From the NCBI RefSeq assembly GCF_042680605.1, contig NZ_JBHUEE010000009.1:1-64000 (forward strand): a stretch of 64,000 bases of DNA, in the 5' to 3' direction. The stretch's first letter is position 1. Each line of letters opens with the position of its first letter. The stretch is from Allobogoriella deserti (GTDB taxonomy: Bacteria > Actinomycetota > Actinomycetes > Actinomycetales > Actinomycetaceae). Under the pieces are notes generated by a model. That model saw nothing but the letters and a program-made list of their open reading frames with translations, did no database searches and had not been told where the DNA came from. Made by a program: the position numbers and the translations under genes. Shown here in pieces: positions 8,541 through 17,519 of this stretch.

Positions 8541-9984
8541 GCTTGTCGACGACGTCGGCGAGCGAGTGCTCATCGCCGACATTGCCGGCGAAGACGACGT
8601 ACGGGATGCCGTGGGCGGGGCCGCCGACCGGCTCCCAGAGCGAGACGATCCCGGGCAGCATCGGGCCGCGCACGAACGCACGGCTGATCTTCAGGCCACG
8701 GGCGGCGACGTCGGAGGAAGTGATGCCGCCCTTGGCGACGACGAACCGGGGCGGCCGTCGATCGATCACGCGGCGGACGAGGGAGACGACGGCGTCGGAG
8801 ACCCGCCGGGCGATGTCGAGGGAGTCGTCCCCGCTCTGGCCGGTGACGAGAGTTCGCGAGGTCGAGAGCACGACCGTTCCGGCCCGCAGGCCCTCGACCG
8901 TCCGCGTCACGACGTCCTCGAGGTGGGCGTCCCGGGCCTGGCCGAGAACGCGCGCGACGTCGATCTCGATCTCGGTGGGCCGGCGGCGCTCCCGCAGCGT
9001 GTCGAGCTGGCGGGTGGTCAGTGCCACGTGGGAGCCGACGACGACGAGGCCGTGCGGGGCGAGATCCTCGCGCCCGGCACCGGCGTGCAAGGCGGCGACG
9101 TCGGCCGGGGTGAGCGGGTCCGCCACGTCCTGGCCGATCAGGGCCCGGACGAAGGGCGGTCCGACGCGATGGACGAAGCGGCGCCCGTCCGCCTCGGCGC
9201 GCAGGATGCCGAGGGCCAGGAGTCTCAGGTCGTTCTCCTCGGCGATGTCCACGGCGACGGGACGGGCGTCGCGCAGGGAGTTGAGCACCTCGGCGACGCT
9301 CTCGGGGCCGGCGCGGAGCCGGTCCAGCGTGAGAGGGACGACCTCCTCCGGTGGGACTCGCCCGTCGGTCTTCTCCGCGACCCAGGCGCGCAGGTCGGAG
9401 GAGGTATAGCCGAACGTGGCGTCGCGGGCGAACTCGGTCCTGCCGACCGGCACGAAGCCGTCGGCGTCCGACCCGGCGTAGTGCACGGAGCGGACCGTGA
9501 GGCGGCCGGCGTCTGCGAAGGCCGGAGCCAGGATGACGCCGTCGACGGTGCGGTCGTCCGCGGCGGCGAGTGTGGCGGCGATGGCGTCCGTCTCCAGGGG
9601 GAAGTGACCCCGCAGGGTGGAGTCGGAGCGTGAGACGACGTCGATCTCGACGTGGCACCGCTCGGCGGCCCGCACGGCGGTCTCGACGACGTCCCGGTTC
9701 CGCCGTTCGGCGGTGTCGGGATCCAGACTGCGCGAGTTGGTCATGACGTAGACCGCGGGAGCGCCGGTACCCAGTGCCCAGGCGAGGTCGTCCTCGCTCC
9801 AGCCGGTCAGGACGGGGAGGTCGGCGACGGACTGGGTGCCGGTCGGGTCGTCGTCGAGGACGACGAGGCGACGCGGGTCGGCGCCACGGGCTTGACGCAC
9901 CTCGGCGGCGCCGACGGGCACGGCCGCGGGCATGCCGGCCAGCAGGTCAGACCGGGTCACGCCGGTTGTCCGGTTCTCGGGCAC
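8524..9984 (-). CDS. Four-carbon acid sugar kinase family protein (DUF1537/OtnK-like)
   Basis: The 486-residue product matches the OtnK/DtnK family that phosphorylates four-carbon acid sugars. The N-terminal domain has VLDDDPTGTQ near residue 43 and RSDSTLRGHFPLE near 120. The C-terminal nucleotide-binding domain has FVVAKGGITSSDVA near 405. The GTG at 9984 has a GGAGAG Shine-Dalgarno. It follows the SDR gene by 18 bases and pheT before that, so it may be read through from pheST. The aldolase and isomerase partners usual for this pathway are absent here, so the substrate cannot be assigned. Confidence 0.85.
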   Translation of the reverse strand: MPENRTTGVTRSDLLAGMPAAVPVGAAEVRQARGADPRRLVVLDDDPTGTQSVADLPVLTGWSEDDLAWALGTGAPAVYVMTNSRSLDPDTAERRNRDVVETAVRAAERCHVEIDVVSRSDSTLRGHFPLETDAIAATLAAADDRTVDGVILAPAFADAGRLTVRSVHYAGSDADGFVPVGRTEFARDATFGYTSSDLRAWVAEKTDGRVPPEEVVPLTLDRLRAGPESVAEVLNSLRDARPVAVDIAEENDLRLLALGILRAEADGRRFVHRVGPPFVRALIGQDVADPLTPADVAALHAGAGREDLAPHGLVVVGSHVALTTRQLDTLRERRRPTEIEIDVARVLGQARDAHLEDVVTRTVEGLRAGTVVLSTSRTLVTGQSGDDSLDIARRVSDAVVSLVRRVIDRRPPRFVVAKGGITSSDVAARGLKISRAFVRGPMLPGIVSLWEPVGGPAHGIPYVVFAGNVGDEHSLADVVDKLTARG

Positions 9985-10002
9985 GGTCTCTCCAGACGGT
10001 GG

Positions 10003-10854
10003 TCAGGGCCAGTCGCTGACGCGCAGGCGCCGGACGGCGTCCGGGTGGTCGGTGCCGGCCTGGTGACGCAGCGACTCGACGGTGTCGGTGCCGGCGCGCA
10101 GGTAACGGCCCGAGTGGGCGTCCAGCTCACCGCGGGCGATGGCGACGGCGAGATCGACCACCTCGGCCACGTCCGTCCACTCGGTGCGGTTGGCGTGGGC
10201 ACGCATCGAGCTGGTCATGTCCGTGACGACGACGCCGGGCGCGAGTTCGAAGGCGCGCAGCCCGCGGTCATAGCCGGCCTCGTGCAGCCCACCACCGATC
10301 CGGAAGAGTGCCGTCTTGGAGACGTAGTAGGCGGTGGCGTCGGCGTTGTCCCGGGTTCCGGCGCCGGAGTTGAGGTCGATGACCCGGCCACCGCCGCGGG
10401 CCACCATGCCGGGCACGACGGCGCGGGCGAGCAGGAACGGCCCGCGGACGTTGGTCTCCACGACGGCCCACCACTCGTCCGGGTCCGCCTCCCACAGCGG
10501 CACCTCGGTGTCGATGCGGCCGGCGTTGTTGACGAGCAGGTCGATCGGCCCGAGCGCGTCCTCGATCGCCTCCACGGCGGCTCGGACGGCATCCGGATCG
10601 GTGACGTCGGCGACCCGGGCGGCGGCGCGCCGGCCGAGGTCGCGCACCTCCTGGGTGACCTCCTCCAGCCGCACCCCGTCCCGGGCGATGAGCGCGACGT
10701 CGAGTCCCGCGCGGGCGAGTCCGAGGGCGAGCGCGCGCCCGATGCCGCGTGAGGCGCCGGTGACCAGGGCGGTGCGGGCGGGAGCCGGGTCGCCGGTGCG
10801 GGCGGGAGCGGGATCGCCGGTGCGGGCGGGAGCCGGGGGTGTCTGCTCAGGCAC
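10003..10854 (-). CDS. SDR family oxidoreductase
   Basis: This is a classical short-chain dehydrogenase/reductase of 283 residues. It has the NAD(P) motif TGASRGIG, the NNAG motif, and the catalytic tetrad region with Ser in DLNSGAGT and YYVSK. The GTG at 10854 overlaps the pheT stop by 8 bases, implying translational coupling. Residues 7 to 28 are a repeated PAPARTGD tract encoded by a 24-base tandem repeat, an unusual flexible leader for an SDR; a start nearer the Rossmann fold cannot be excluded. Because the next gene is a four-carbon acid sugar kinase, the SDR may oxidise a related sugar acid (inference). Confidence 0.85.
   Translation of the reverse strand: MPEQTPPAPARTGDPAPARTGDPAPARTALVTGASRGIGRALALGLARAGLDVALIARDGVRLEEVTQEVRDLGRRAAARVADVTDPDAVRAAVEAIEDALGPIDLLVNNAGRIDTEVPLWEADPDEWWAVVETNVRGPFLLARAVVPGMVARGGGRVIDLNSGAGTRDNADATAYYVSKTALFRIGGGLHEAGYDRGLRAFELAPGVVVTDMTSSMRAHANRTEWTDVAEVVDLAVAIARGELDAHSGRYLRAGTDTVESLRHQAGTDHPDAVRRLRVSDWP
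10771..10839. repeat. 24-bp tandem repeat, about 2.9 copies, inside the SDR 5' end
   Basis: Units at 10771-10794, 10795-10818 and 10819-10839 each begin GGTGCGGGCGGGAGC and differ by only a few bases. On the minus strand they encode PAPARTGD repeats at the SDR N-terminus. The unit length, a multiple of three, lets copy number vary without a frameshift. Confidence 0.9.
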
Positions 10855-13474
10855 GGAGCACCGCCCCCACCCGCTCGCCGGCGACCTCGACGATCCGCTC
10901 ACGCACCGCAGCTGTCTCCTGCGCGGTCAAGGTGCGGTCCGGCGCCCGCAGGCGCAGCGCGAAAGCAAGCGACTTCTTGTCCTCACCGAGCTGGCTGCCG
11001 GTGTAGACGTCGAACAGCGTGACGTCCTCGGCGAGCTCACCGGCGGCGTCGGTGACCGCCGCCAGCACGTCCGTGGCCGGCACGTCGGCATCGACCACCA
11101 GCGCCACGTCCTCCTTGGCCGGGGGGAAGGTGGACACGGGGTCGACCTGGATCGGCTCGGCAGGACTGACCGCCTGGACGGCGTCGAGGTCGAGCTCGAA
11201 CGCGCTGGTCCGGGCCGGCAGGTCGAGCTCCGAGATGACCTTGGGGTGCAGCTCCCCGGCATGCCCGACCACGACGTCGCCGGCCACCAGCTCGGCGCAG
11301 CGTCCGGGATGCCACGGCATCGTCTCGCCACGCCGCACGGTCAACATGACGCCGACCGTCTCGGCCACGACCTTCGCGGCGTCCACCGCGTCCGCCCAGT
11401 CGGCGAGCCGGCCGGCGGCGGGCACCGGCCCGAGCCCGGGCGGCAGGCGGCGGCCGGTGAGCACGCCGGCGATGTGGCGGGGCTGGTCCGGCACGGCGGC
11501 CTCGAGCGCGTCCAACTCGTGGTGTTCCGGCCGCCGGTCGACCCCCGGAGCTGCGGCCGCCCGGATCCCGGCCGGACGCGTCACCAGACCGACCTCGGTG
11601 ATCGCCAGGTCCGCGTTGCCGCGGGAGACGTTGCGGCGTGCGGTCTCGAGCAGAGTGTCCAGCAGCGAGGTCCGCATGCCGGCCGCGTCGTCCGCGAGCG
11701 GGTTGACCAGGCGCAGGGTGGCCCGGCGCGGGTCCTCAGCGGGCAGACCGAGCCGATCGTGGACGTCGCCGATGAACGGGTAGGACAGCACCTCGACGAA
11801 CCCGCGTTCGGCCAGCGCCCGGGCGATGTCGCGGCGCTGCCGCTGACTCACGGTCAGGCCGCGGCCAGCCGGCGCCGCGGGAAGGACCGAGGGGATCTCG
11901 TCATACCCGTCGATCCGCGCCACCTCTTCGATCAGGTGGGCCGGGCCGACGAGGTCCGGCCGCCACGACGGCGGCGTGACCTGGACGGTCGTGTCCCCGG
12001 CCCCGTCGGCCGTGGCGGTGTCCGGATCGGCCGTGGTGGTGACCGTGCAGCCGATCTGTTCGAGGATGCCGACCACGCGCTCGCGCGGGTAGTCGACACC
12101 GACGAGGCGGGCGGCCGCGGCGGGGTCGAACAGCACGGGTTCGGGGGTCCCCGTCCGGTCGACGTCGCCGACCGCCGGATCCGCGGTGCCGCCGCCGTAG
12201 GCGACGAGCAGGTCCACCACGCGCTGGGCGGCGACGGCGGGCAACCGCGGGTCGACGCCGCGTTCGAACCGCTTGGCGGCCTCGCTGGGCAGCCGGTGCC
12301 GCCGTGCGGTCCGGGCCACCGAGACGGGGTCGAAGTGGGCGGCCTCGACGAGCACGTCCGAGGTCGACGGCGAGACCTCGGTCGCCGCCCCACCCATGAC
12401 GCCGGCGAGACCGAGCACCCGCCCGCCACGTGCTCCGCCGGGTGAGTCCGTGATGAGCAGGTCCTCGGGATCGAGGCGCCGTTCGACGTCGTCGAGCGTG
12501 GTCAACCGCTCCCCCGCCGCGGCCCGGCGCACGACGATCGGCGCGGCGAGCGCGGCAAGGTCATACGCGTGCAAGGGCTGCCCGAGATCGAGCATGACGT
12601 AGTTGGTGACGTCGACGGCGAGGGAGATGGGCCGCATCCCGGCCTGCACGAGGCGCGAGACCATCCAGGTCGGGGTCGGTGCGGCGGGGTCGACGCCGCG
12701 GACGATACGGGTGACGAACCGGTCGCATCCGGGCCGGTCCAGTCCGGCGTCCGGGGCGCCGTCGTCGTCGAGCTCGACGGCGAAGCCGTCCGCCGTGGCC
12801 GGCGGCGGGAGGGTCGGGAGGTTCTCCGGCAGGCCGGGATCGGTGAACGTGGCGCCGGTCGAGTGGGCGTATTCGCGGGCCACACCGCGCATGCCGAAGC
12901 AGTAGCCACGGTCCGGTGTCACGTTGATCTCGAGGACCTCCTCACCCAGACCCAGGAGCTCGAGCGCGTCGGTGCCGGGGGCGGGGACGGCGTCGGCGCC
13001 GAGGAGACGCTCGAGGACGATGATCCCGGAGTGGTCCTCGCCCAGGCCGAGCTCTTTGGCGGAGCAGATCATGCCGTCGGAGGTGTGCCCGTAGGTCTTT
13101 CGTGCCGCGATCGGGAACGGGCCGGGCAGCACCGTTCCGGGCAGGGCGACGACGACGTGATCGCCGACGTCGAAGTTGTGCGCACCGCAGACGATGCCGC
13201 GGGAGGACACATCGGCCGGTTCGGCCCCGTCGCCGGGGGGGTCGTTGTGCTCGCCGACGTCGACCCGGCAGTACGAGATCGTCTTGCCGTTGGAGTGGGT
13301 CTCCTTCGCGAGCGAGAGCACCTTCCCGACGACGAGCGGGCCGGTGACCGGCGGGGGCACGATCTGCTCCTCCTCGAGCCCCACGGCGACGAGCGCGGCG
13401 GCGAGAGTCTCGGCCGTGGTGCCGGGGGCGACCTCGACGTGCTCGGCGAGCCAGGACAGCGGGACGTACGGCAT
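10847..13474 (-). CDS. pheT: Phenylalanine-tRNA ligase beta subunit
   Basis: PheT is the large subunit of the alpha2-beta2 synthetase charging tRNA-Phe. The product is 875 residues. The tRNA-binding (EMAP-like) domain spans roughly residues 40 to 170, B3/B4 editing and B5 domains fill the middle, and a C-terminal FDX-ACB anticodon-binding domain starts near residue 775 (DPVSTFPPAKEDVALVVD). It starts one base after the pheS stop, so the two subunits are translationally coupled. The 3' end overlaps the SDR gene by 8 bases. Confidence 0.97.
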   Translation of the reverse strand: MPYVPLSWLAEHVEVAPGTTAETLAAALVAVGLEEEQIVPPPVTGPLVVGKVLSLAKETHSNGKTISYCRVDVGEHNDPPGDGAEPADVSSRGIVCGAHNFDVGDHVVVALPGTVLPGPFPIAARKTYGHTSDGMICSAKELGLGEDHSGIIVLERLLGADAVPAPGTDALELLGLGEEVLEINVTPDRGYCFGMRGVAREYAHSTGATFTDPGLPENLPTLPPPATADGFAVELDDDGAPDAGLDRPGCDRFVTRIVRGVDPAAPTPTWMVSRLVQAGMRPISLAVDVTNYVMLDLGQPLHAYDLAALAAPIVVRRAAAGERLTTLDDVERRLDPEDLLITDSPGGARGGRVLGLAGVMGGAATEVSPSTSDVLVEAAHFDPVSVARTARRHRLPSEAAKRFERGVDPRLPAVAAQRVVDLLVAYGGGTADPAVGDVDRTGTPEPVLFDPAAAARLVGVDYPRERVVGILEQIGCTVTTTADPDTATADGAGDTTVQVTPPSWRPDLVGPAHLIEEVARIDGYDEIPSVLPAAPAGRGLTVSQRQRRDIARALAERGFVEVLSYPFIGDVHDRLGLPAEDPRRATLRLVNPLADDAAGMRTSLLDTLLETARRNVSRGNADLAITEVGLVTRPAGIRAAAAPGVDRRPEHHELDALEAAVPDQPRHIAGVLTGRRLPPGLGPVPAAGRLADWADAVDAAKVVAETVGVMLTVRRGETMPWHPGRCAELVAGDVVVGHAGELHPKVISELDLPARTSAFELDLDAVQAVSPAEPIQVDPVSTFPPAKEDVALVVDADVPATDVLAAVTDAAGELAEDVTLFDVYTGSQLGEDKKSLAFALRLRAPDRTLTAQETAAVRERIVEVAGERVGAVLRA

Positions 13475-13475
13475 C

Positions 13476-14603
13476 TCAGTTGCCCCTTCCGGTGGTGCCG
13501 AACTGGAGGGAGAAGCGCACGTCTCCCTCGACCATGTCGCGCATGTCGGCGATGCCGTGGCGCAGCATGAGAGTGCGTTCGATGCCCATACCGAACGCGA
13601 ACCCGGAGTAGACGTCCGGGTCGACGCCCGCGGCGCGCAGCACGTTCGGGTTGACCATGCCGCAGCCGCCCCATTCGATCCAGCCGGCTCCCCCCTTCTT
13701 CTGCGGGAACCACAGATCCATCTCGGCGCTGGGCTCGGTGAAGGGGAAGAAGCTCGGGCGCAACCGGGTGCGCGCCTCGGGCCCGAACATGGCGCGGGCG
13801 AAGTGGTCCAGGGTGCCCTTCAGATGCGCCATGGTCAGCCCTGTGTCGACGGCGAGGCCCTCGACCTGGTGGAAGACCGGCGTGTGCGTCGCGTCGAGGG
13901 CGTCGGTGCGGAACACCTTGCCGGGACACGCGATGTACAGCGGCACGCCCCGGGCGAGCATGGCGCGGGCCTGCACGGGCGAGGTGTGGGTGCGCAGGAC
14001 GAGGTGCGGGTCTCCCCCGGCGCTCTCGGGCGGGTCGACGTAGAAGGTGTCCTGCATCTGCCGTGCCGGATGGTCCACGCCGAAGTTGAGCGCGTCGAAG
14101 TTGAACCACTCGTGCTCGACCTCGGGCCCCTCGGCGATCTCCCATCCGAGGGAGACGAAGAAGTCGGACACGTCCTCCATCAGCGTCGCCAGCGGGTGCC
14201 GGGCGCCACGCGGCTCACGGGCCGTGGGCAGGGTGACGTCCACGGCTTCGGCGGTGAGGACCTGAGCGTCGCGCTCGGCCTCGAGCTCGGCCTGGCGGGC
14301 GGCGACAGCCTTCGTGACGCGGCCACGGGCCTGGCCGACCAGCTTGCCCGCCGCGGCCTTGTCCTTCTTGTCGAGGCCGCCGATGGCGCGGTTGGCCAGC
14401 GCGAGCGGACTGCGGTCGCCGGCGTGGGCGAGGCGCACCGCCTTGAGCTCGTCCAGCGTGCCGGCCGCGGCGACGGCGGCCAGGGCCTCGTGGGTCGCCG
14501 CGTGCACACCCCCCTCGTCCAGCGGATTCAGGGGTGTGGCGGACTCGGGTGCGGTGGTGTCGGACGGTGCGGTTTCGGATGCTGTGTCCGGCGTTGACGT
14601 CAT
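13476..14603 (-). CDS. pheS: Phenylalanine-tRNA ligase alpha subunit
   Basis: PheS carries the catalytic site of phenylalanyl-tRNA synthetase. The 375-residue product has an N-terminal coiled-coil arm (about residues 35 to 115) and class-II motifs: HPARQMQDTFY, RTHTSPVQARAM, the FHQVEG motif-2 region and GMGIERTLML as motif 3. The ATG at 14603 has a GGAAGG Shine-Dalgarno; the longer open frame upstream is not conserved. The first 30 residues are Thr/Pro-rich and unlike shorter PheS starts, so a slightly later start is possible. Confidence 0.96.
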   Translation of the reverse strand: MTSTPDTASETAPSDTTAPESATPLNPLDEGGVHAATHEALAAVAAAGTLDELKAVRLAHAGDRSPLALANRAIGGLDKKDKAAAGKLVGQARGRVTKAVAARQAELEAERDAQVLTAEAVDVTLPTAREPRGARHPLATLMEDVSDFFVSLGWEIAEGPEVEHEWFNFDALNFGVDHPARQMQDTFYVDPPESAGGDPHLVLRTHTSPVQARAMLARGVPLYIACPGKVFRTDALDATHTPVFHQVEGLAVDTGLTMAHLKGTLDHFARAMFGPEARTRLRPSFFPFTEPSAEMDLWFPQKKGGAGWIEWGGCGMVNPNVLRAAGVDPDVYSGFAFGMGIERTLMLRHGIADMRDMVEGDVRFSLQFGTTGRGN

Positions 14604-14842
14604 GCCTACCTTCCGGGCGGATCGGACGGCCGGTGCCCAGGACACCGTGCCAGCGGGTGATTGTAGGTGGGATGCCCGCCCGGGCACGCAGCGATCTCGA
14701 GGCTCAGGCCGAGCCGGACCCGCGGCCCTGGGCGGGCCCGGTAAATCGTCCGGCGAGTGGCGGCCTCATGGCGCCACTGTAGCGAAGGCGCCTCGTACGC
14801 GATGCTCACCTCGCCGCTCTCAGCATTGACACGCCGTCGAGA
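14604..14842. other. Non-coding region upstream of pheS
   Basis: No gene is supported in these 239 bases. On the minus strand a -10-like TACAGT lies at 14781-14776, but I see no good -35 partner. I found no T-box specifier/antiterminator arrangement and no U-rich terminator. Confidence 0.4.
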
Positions 14843-15478
14843 TCAGGAGGCGCCGCCCAGTGGCAGCCGCGCCACGGGCGTGTGCAACGCCGTCCCACCC
14901 CGGCCGGCACCGAGTTCGGAGCGGACCAAGGTCATCGCCTCGGCGGTCCATTCCGGCCCGGTGTAGACCGCCAGCGCCCGGGCCCGACGGCGCAGCTCCA
15001 CCTCGCCGAGGCGTCGGTCCCGCGAGCGGGCCAGTGTCACGTGCGCGCGCCGGCGGTCACGCGAACGGACGGCGTCCGCCGCCGGCGGGGCGAGATGCCG
15101 CGCGCCGACCTCCTCGCACGCGGCCATGAGCCGCATGAGATCGCTACGTTCCTCGCTGTGCAACCGCGGCGAGGTCTCGTGCACGCCGGCCCAGAGCGTC
15201 TGCCCGGAGAAGACTCCGGCGCCCTGCAGCCGCAGTTCGACCGGGGCGAACTCCCGTGCCGTGGCGGCCAGGTCCTCGCGCAGGTCCCCGACGGCCCCGT
15301 CGGGGACCTCGCCGTAGAACGCCACTGTGAGGTGGCGCTGCTCCGCCGGTGTCCACCGCAGAGCCGGACGGCCACGGCCCGGAAGGGGCGCGGGGTCGAG
15401 CTCGGTGACCGACCGGACCGCGAGGTCGAGGTGTGCGCAGACCTCCGTCGGCAGGTCGAGCGAGACGAAGAGCCGCAT
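14843..15478 (-). CDS. thpR: RNA 2',3'-cyclic phosphodiesterase (2'-5' RNA ligase family)
   Basis: ThpR belongs to the 2H phosphoesterases and opens 2',3'-cyclic phosphates on RNA; it also ligates tRNA halves in vitro. The 211-residue product contains both HxT motifs, HLTVAFYGEVP near residue 50 and HVTLARSRD near residue 147. The start MRLFVSLDLP at 15478 is the canonical family N-terminus; an upstream in-frame ATG adds unrelated sequence. CATTCT sits six bases before the ATG and no Shine-Dalgarno is present. It follows the siderophore-uptake binding protein by 68 bases. Confidence 0.9.
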   Translation of the reverse strand: MRLFVSLDLPTEVCAHLDLAVRSVTELDPAPLPGRGRPALRWTPAEQRHLTVAFYGEVPDGAVGDLREDLAATAREFAPVELRLQGAGVFSGQTLWAGVHETSPRLHSEERSDLMRLMAACEEVGARHLAPPAADAVRSRDRRRAHVTLARSRDRRLGEVELRRRARALAVYTGPEWTAEAMTLVRSELGAGRGGTALHTPVARLPLGGAS

Positions 15479-15546
15479 CCGTCCAGAATGCGGGTCAGCC
15501 CCGGGGCCGTCCACACCGTCGGCGCGGCGCTGGCCCGCAACCCGCC

Positions 15547-16587
15547 TCACTCCGCTGCTGCGGCCGCCTCGGAGATCGCGTCGACGTACTCCTCGAGGCC
15601 CCAGGTGATGGACAGCGCCGTCGGAGGGGACATGGCCGCGACGAGGTCGTCACCGACGATGTGCGCGACGGCCCCGTCCTGGACGGCGGGAATCGCCTGC
15701 GCGTACGACTGGTCGAGGAAGGTCTCCACCTCCTCCTGGGTGGAGGCGTAGTTCACCACGATGTCGGACTCGAGCCGGCTGGTCTCCTCGTAGCTCAGCT
15801 CGTAGAGGAACGTGTTCGAGCCGGAGGCCAGCTCCTCGACGGCCGGCGCCGAGGTGAGTCCGAGGTCGAGGAGGAAGTCGACCCGGGAGTCCTGCGGCCG
15901 ATAGACGTAGAACACCCCACCGACGTCCCAGATCGCGGCGACGGACTTGCCCTCCAGCTCGGGATGGTCGGCGACGGCCTGCTCGATCCGTCCGTCCAGG
16001 TCCTCGACGAGGCCGTCCGCCTCGTCGGCCAGCCCGAGCGCCTCACCGGTGAGGGTGATGACGTCGCGCCACGGGGTCGTCCACGGCGCCTCGGGGTAGG
16101 CGACGGTCGGGGCGATCTCGCTGAGCAGTTCGTACTGCTCCTCGTCGATCCCGGAATAGGGCGCGAGGATGAGGTCCGGCGACAGGCTGTCGATCTCCTC
16201 GTACGGTGGCTCCTCGACCGCAGGAGGGAGCATCGTCGGCTCCGCCCCCGCCTCCTGCAGTGCCTCGGCCACCCAGGGCAGCCGGCCCTGGCCGTCGGCG
16301 CCGTAGGTCTGTTGCTCGATGCCGACCGGTTCGACCCCGAGAGCAAGTGCCGCCTCGGTGCTGCCCCACCCGAGTGTCACGACGTCCTGGGGTTGCTCAC
16401 TGATCTCGGTGGAGCCGAACGCGTGCTCGAGCGTGACGGGCTCGAAGTCCCCGGCCTCGCCGTCCTCGCCGGAGCCGCCGGAGGCGTCGGAGCCGTCGGT
16501 CTGGTCTCCGCCGGAGCAGGCGGCCAGCGCGAGCAGGCCGGCGGCGGAGGTGGCCGCGATGACACGTCGGATGGGGGTCACACGCAT
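15547..16587 (-). CDS. Iron-siderophore ABC transporter substrate-binding lipoprotein
   Basis: The 346-residue product is a FecB/FepB-type periplasmic-binding lipoprotein. A lipoprotein signal peptide ends in LALAAC with the lipidated Cys near residue 24, followed by a Gly/Ser/Asp linker. The mature part has the class-III binding fold, with the typical phrases EQPQDVVTLGWGSTEAALALGVEPVG and LSPDLILAPYSG split across two lobes. It is the last transporter gene, 53 bases after the ATPase. The siderophore cannot be named from sequence. Confidence 0.93.
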   Translation of the reverse strand: MRVTPIRRVIAATSAAGLLALAACSGGDQTDGSDASGGSGEDGEAGDFEPVTLEHAFGSTEISEQPQDVVTLGWGSTEAALALGVEPVGIEQQTYGADGQGRLPWVAEALQEAGAEPTMLPPAVEEPPYEEIDSLSPDLILAPYSGIDEEQYELLSEIAPTVAYPEAPWTTPWRDVITLTGEALGLADEADGLVEDLDGRIEQAVADHPELEGKSVAAIWDVGGVFYVYRPQDSRVDFLLDLGLTSAPAVEELASGSNTFLYELSYEETSRLESDIVVNYASTQEEVETFLDQSYAQAIPAVQDGAVAHIVGDDLVAAMSPPTALSITWGLEEYVDAISEAAAAAE

Positions 16588-16640
16588 CTCCCGTCTGGAT
16601 GGGTCGTTCCGGCCGAGCGGCCGGCACGTCGGTGGTCGGG

Positions 16641-17519
16641 TCAGGTGGCCTGCTGCACCGCGGCCCGAGCCGGACCGTCGGCGTCCCTGGGCGTGGGCTG
16701 CCGGGCCTGCGAGCGGCCGACCGGGATCACCATCGGCGAGCCGGTCACGGGATCCGGCACGATCCGTGCCGTGAGCCCGAACGCCTCGCGCACGAGGCCG
16801 GCGGTCAGGACGCGCTCCGGGGATCCGGTGGCGAGGACGTGGCCGGCGGCCATCACCACGAGGTGATCGGCGTACCGGGCGGCCATGTTGAGGTCGTGGA
16901 GCACCATCGCGACGGTGGTGTGCCGAGTCCGGTTCTGCTCGTGCAGCAGGTCGAGCACGTCGAGCTGGTGGGCCAGGTCGAGGAAGGTGGTGGGTTCGTC
17001 GAGCAGCAACACGTCCGGGTCCTGGGCGAGCGCCATGGCGATCCACACCCGCTGGCGCTGCCCGCCGGAGAGCTCCTCGACACGACGCTGGGCCAGGTCC
17101 GCGGTGGCGGTCGCCTCGAGCGCCTGCCGCACGACGTCGTCGTCGGTGGAGGTCCACCGCCGGAACCAGCCCTGGTGCGGGTAGCGGCCGCGGCCCACCA
17201 GGTCGGCCACGGTGATGCCCTCCGGCGCGGTCGCCTGCTGCGGGAGGATGCCGATCACCGTGGCCACCTCGCGGGCGGGACGTGAGTGGACGGCTGCCCC
17301 GTCCAGGAGGACGACGCCGGAACGCGGCTTGAGCAGGCGAGACAGTCCACGCAGCAGAGTCGACTTGCCGCACCCGTTGGCGCCGACGATCGCGGTGATG
17401 CGGCCGTCCGGGAGCTCGAGGTCGAGGCCGTCGATCACCGGCGCGCCGTCGTAGGCCAGACGGAGGGCCTCGGCACGCAGCTCGTGCGGGGTGGTGCGCC
17501 GTCGGAGCGGCTCGGTCAT
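16641..17519 (-). CDS. Iron-siderophore ABC transporter ATP-binding protein
   Basis: This FecE/FepC-type ATPase of 292 residues powers siderophore import at the inner face of the membrane. Walker A is GANGCGKST near residue 44, the ABC signature is ELSGGQRQRVWIAMAL, Walker B is LLLDEPTTFLDL, and the H-loop is VLHDLNMAARYADH. The ATG at 17519 overlaps the upstream permease stop as ATGA. The C-terminal 35 residues are a family-variable tail. Confidence 0.95.
   Translation of the reverse strand: MTEPLRRRTTPHELRAEALRLAYDGAPVIDGLDLELPDGRITAIVGANGCGKSTLLRGLSRLLKPRSGVVLLDGAAVHSRPAREVATVIGILPQQATAPEGITVADLVGRGRYPHQGWFRRWTSTDDDVVRQALEATATADLAQRRVEELSGGQRQRVWIAMALAQDPDVLLLDEPTTFLDLAHQLDVLDLLHEQNRTRHTTVAMVLHDLNMAARYADHLVVMAAGHVLATGSPERVLTAGLVREAFGLTARIVPDPVTGSPMVIPVGRSQARQPTPRDADGPARAAVQQAT

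Noticed and set aside
14604..14842. T-box riboswitch upstream of pheS
   Set aside because: I looked for a specifier loop, the conserved T-box sequence and a terminator/antiterminator pair and found none.
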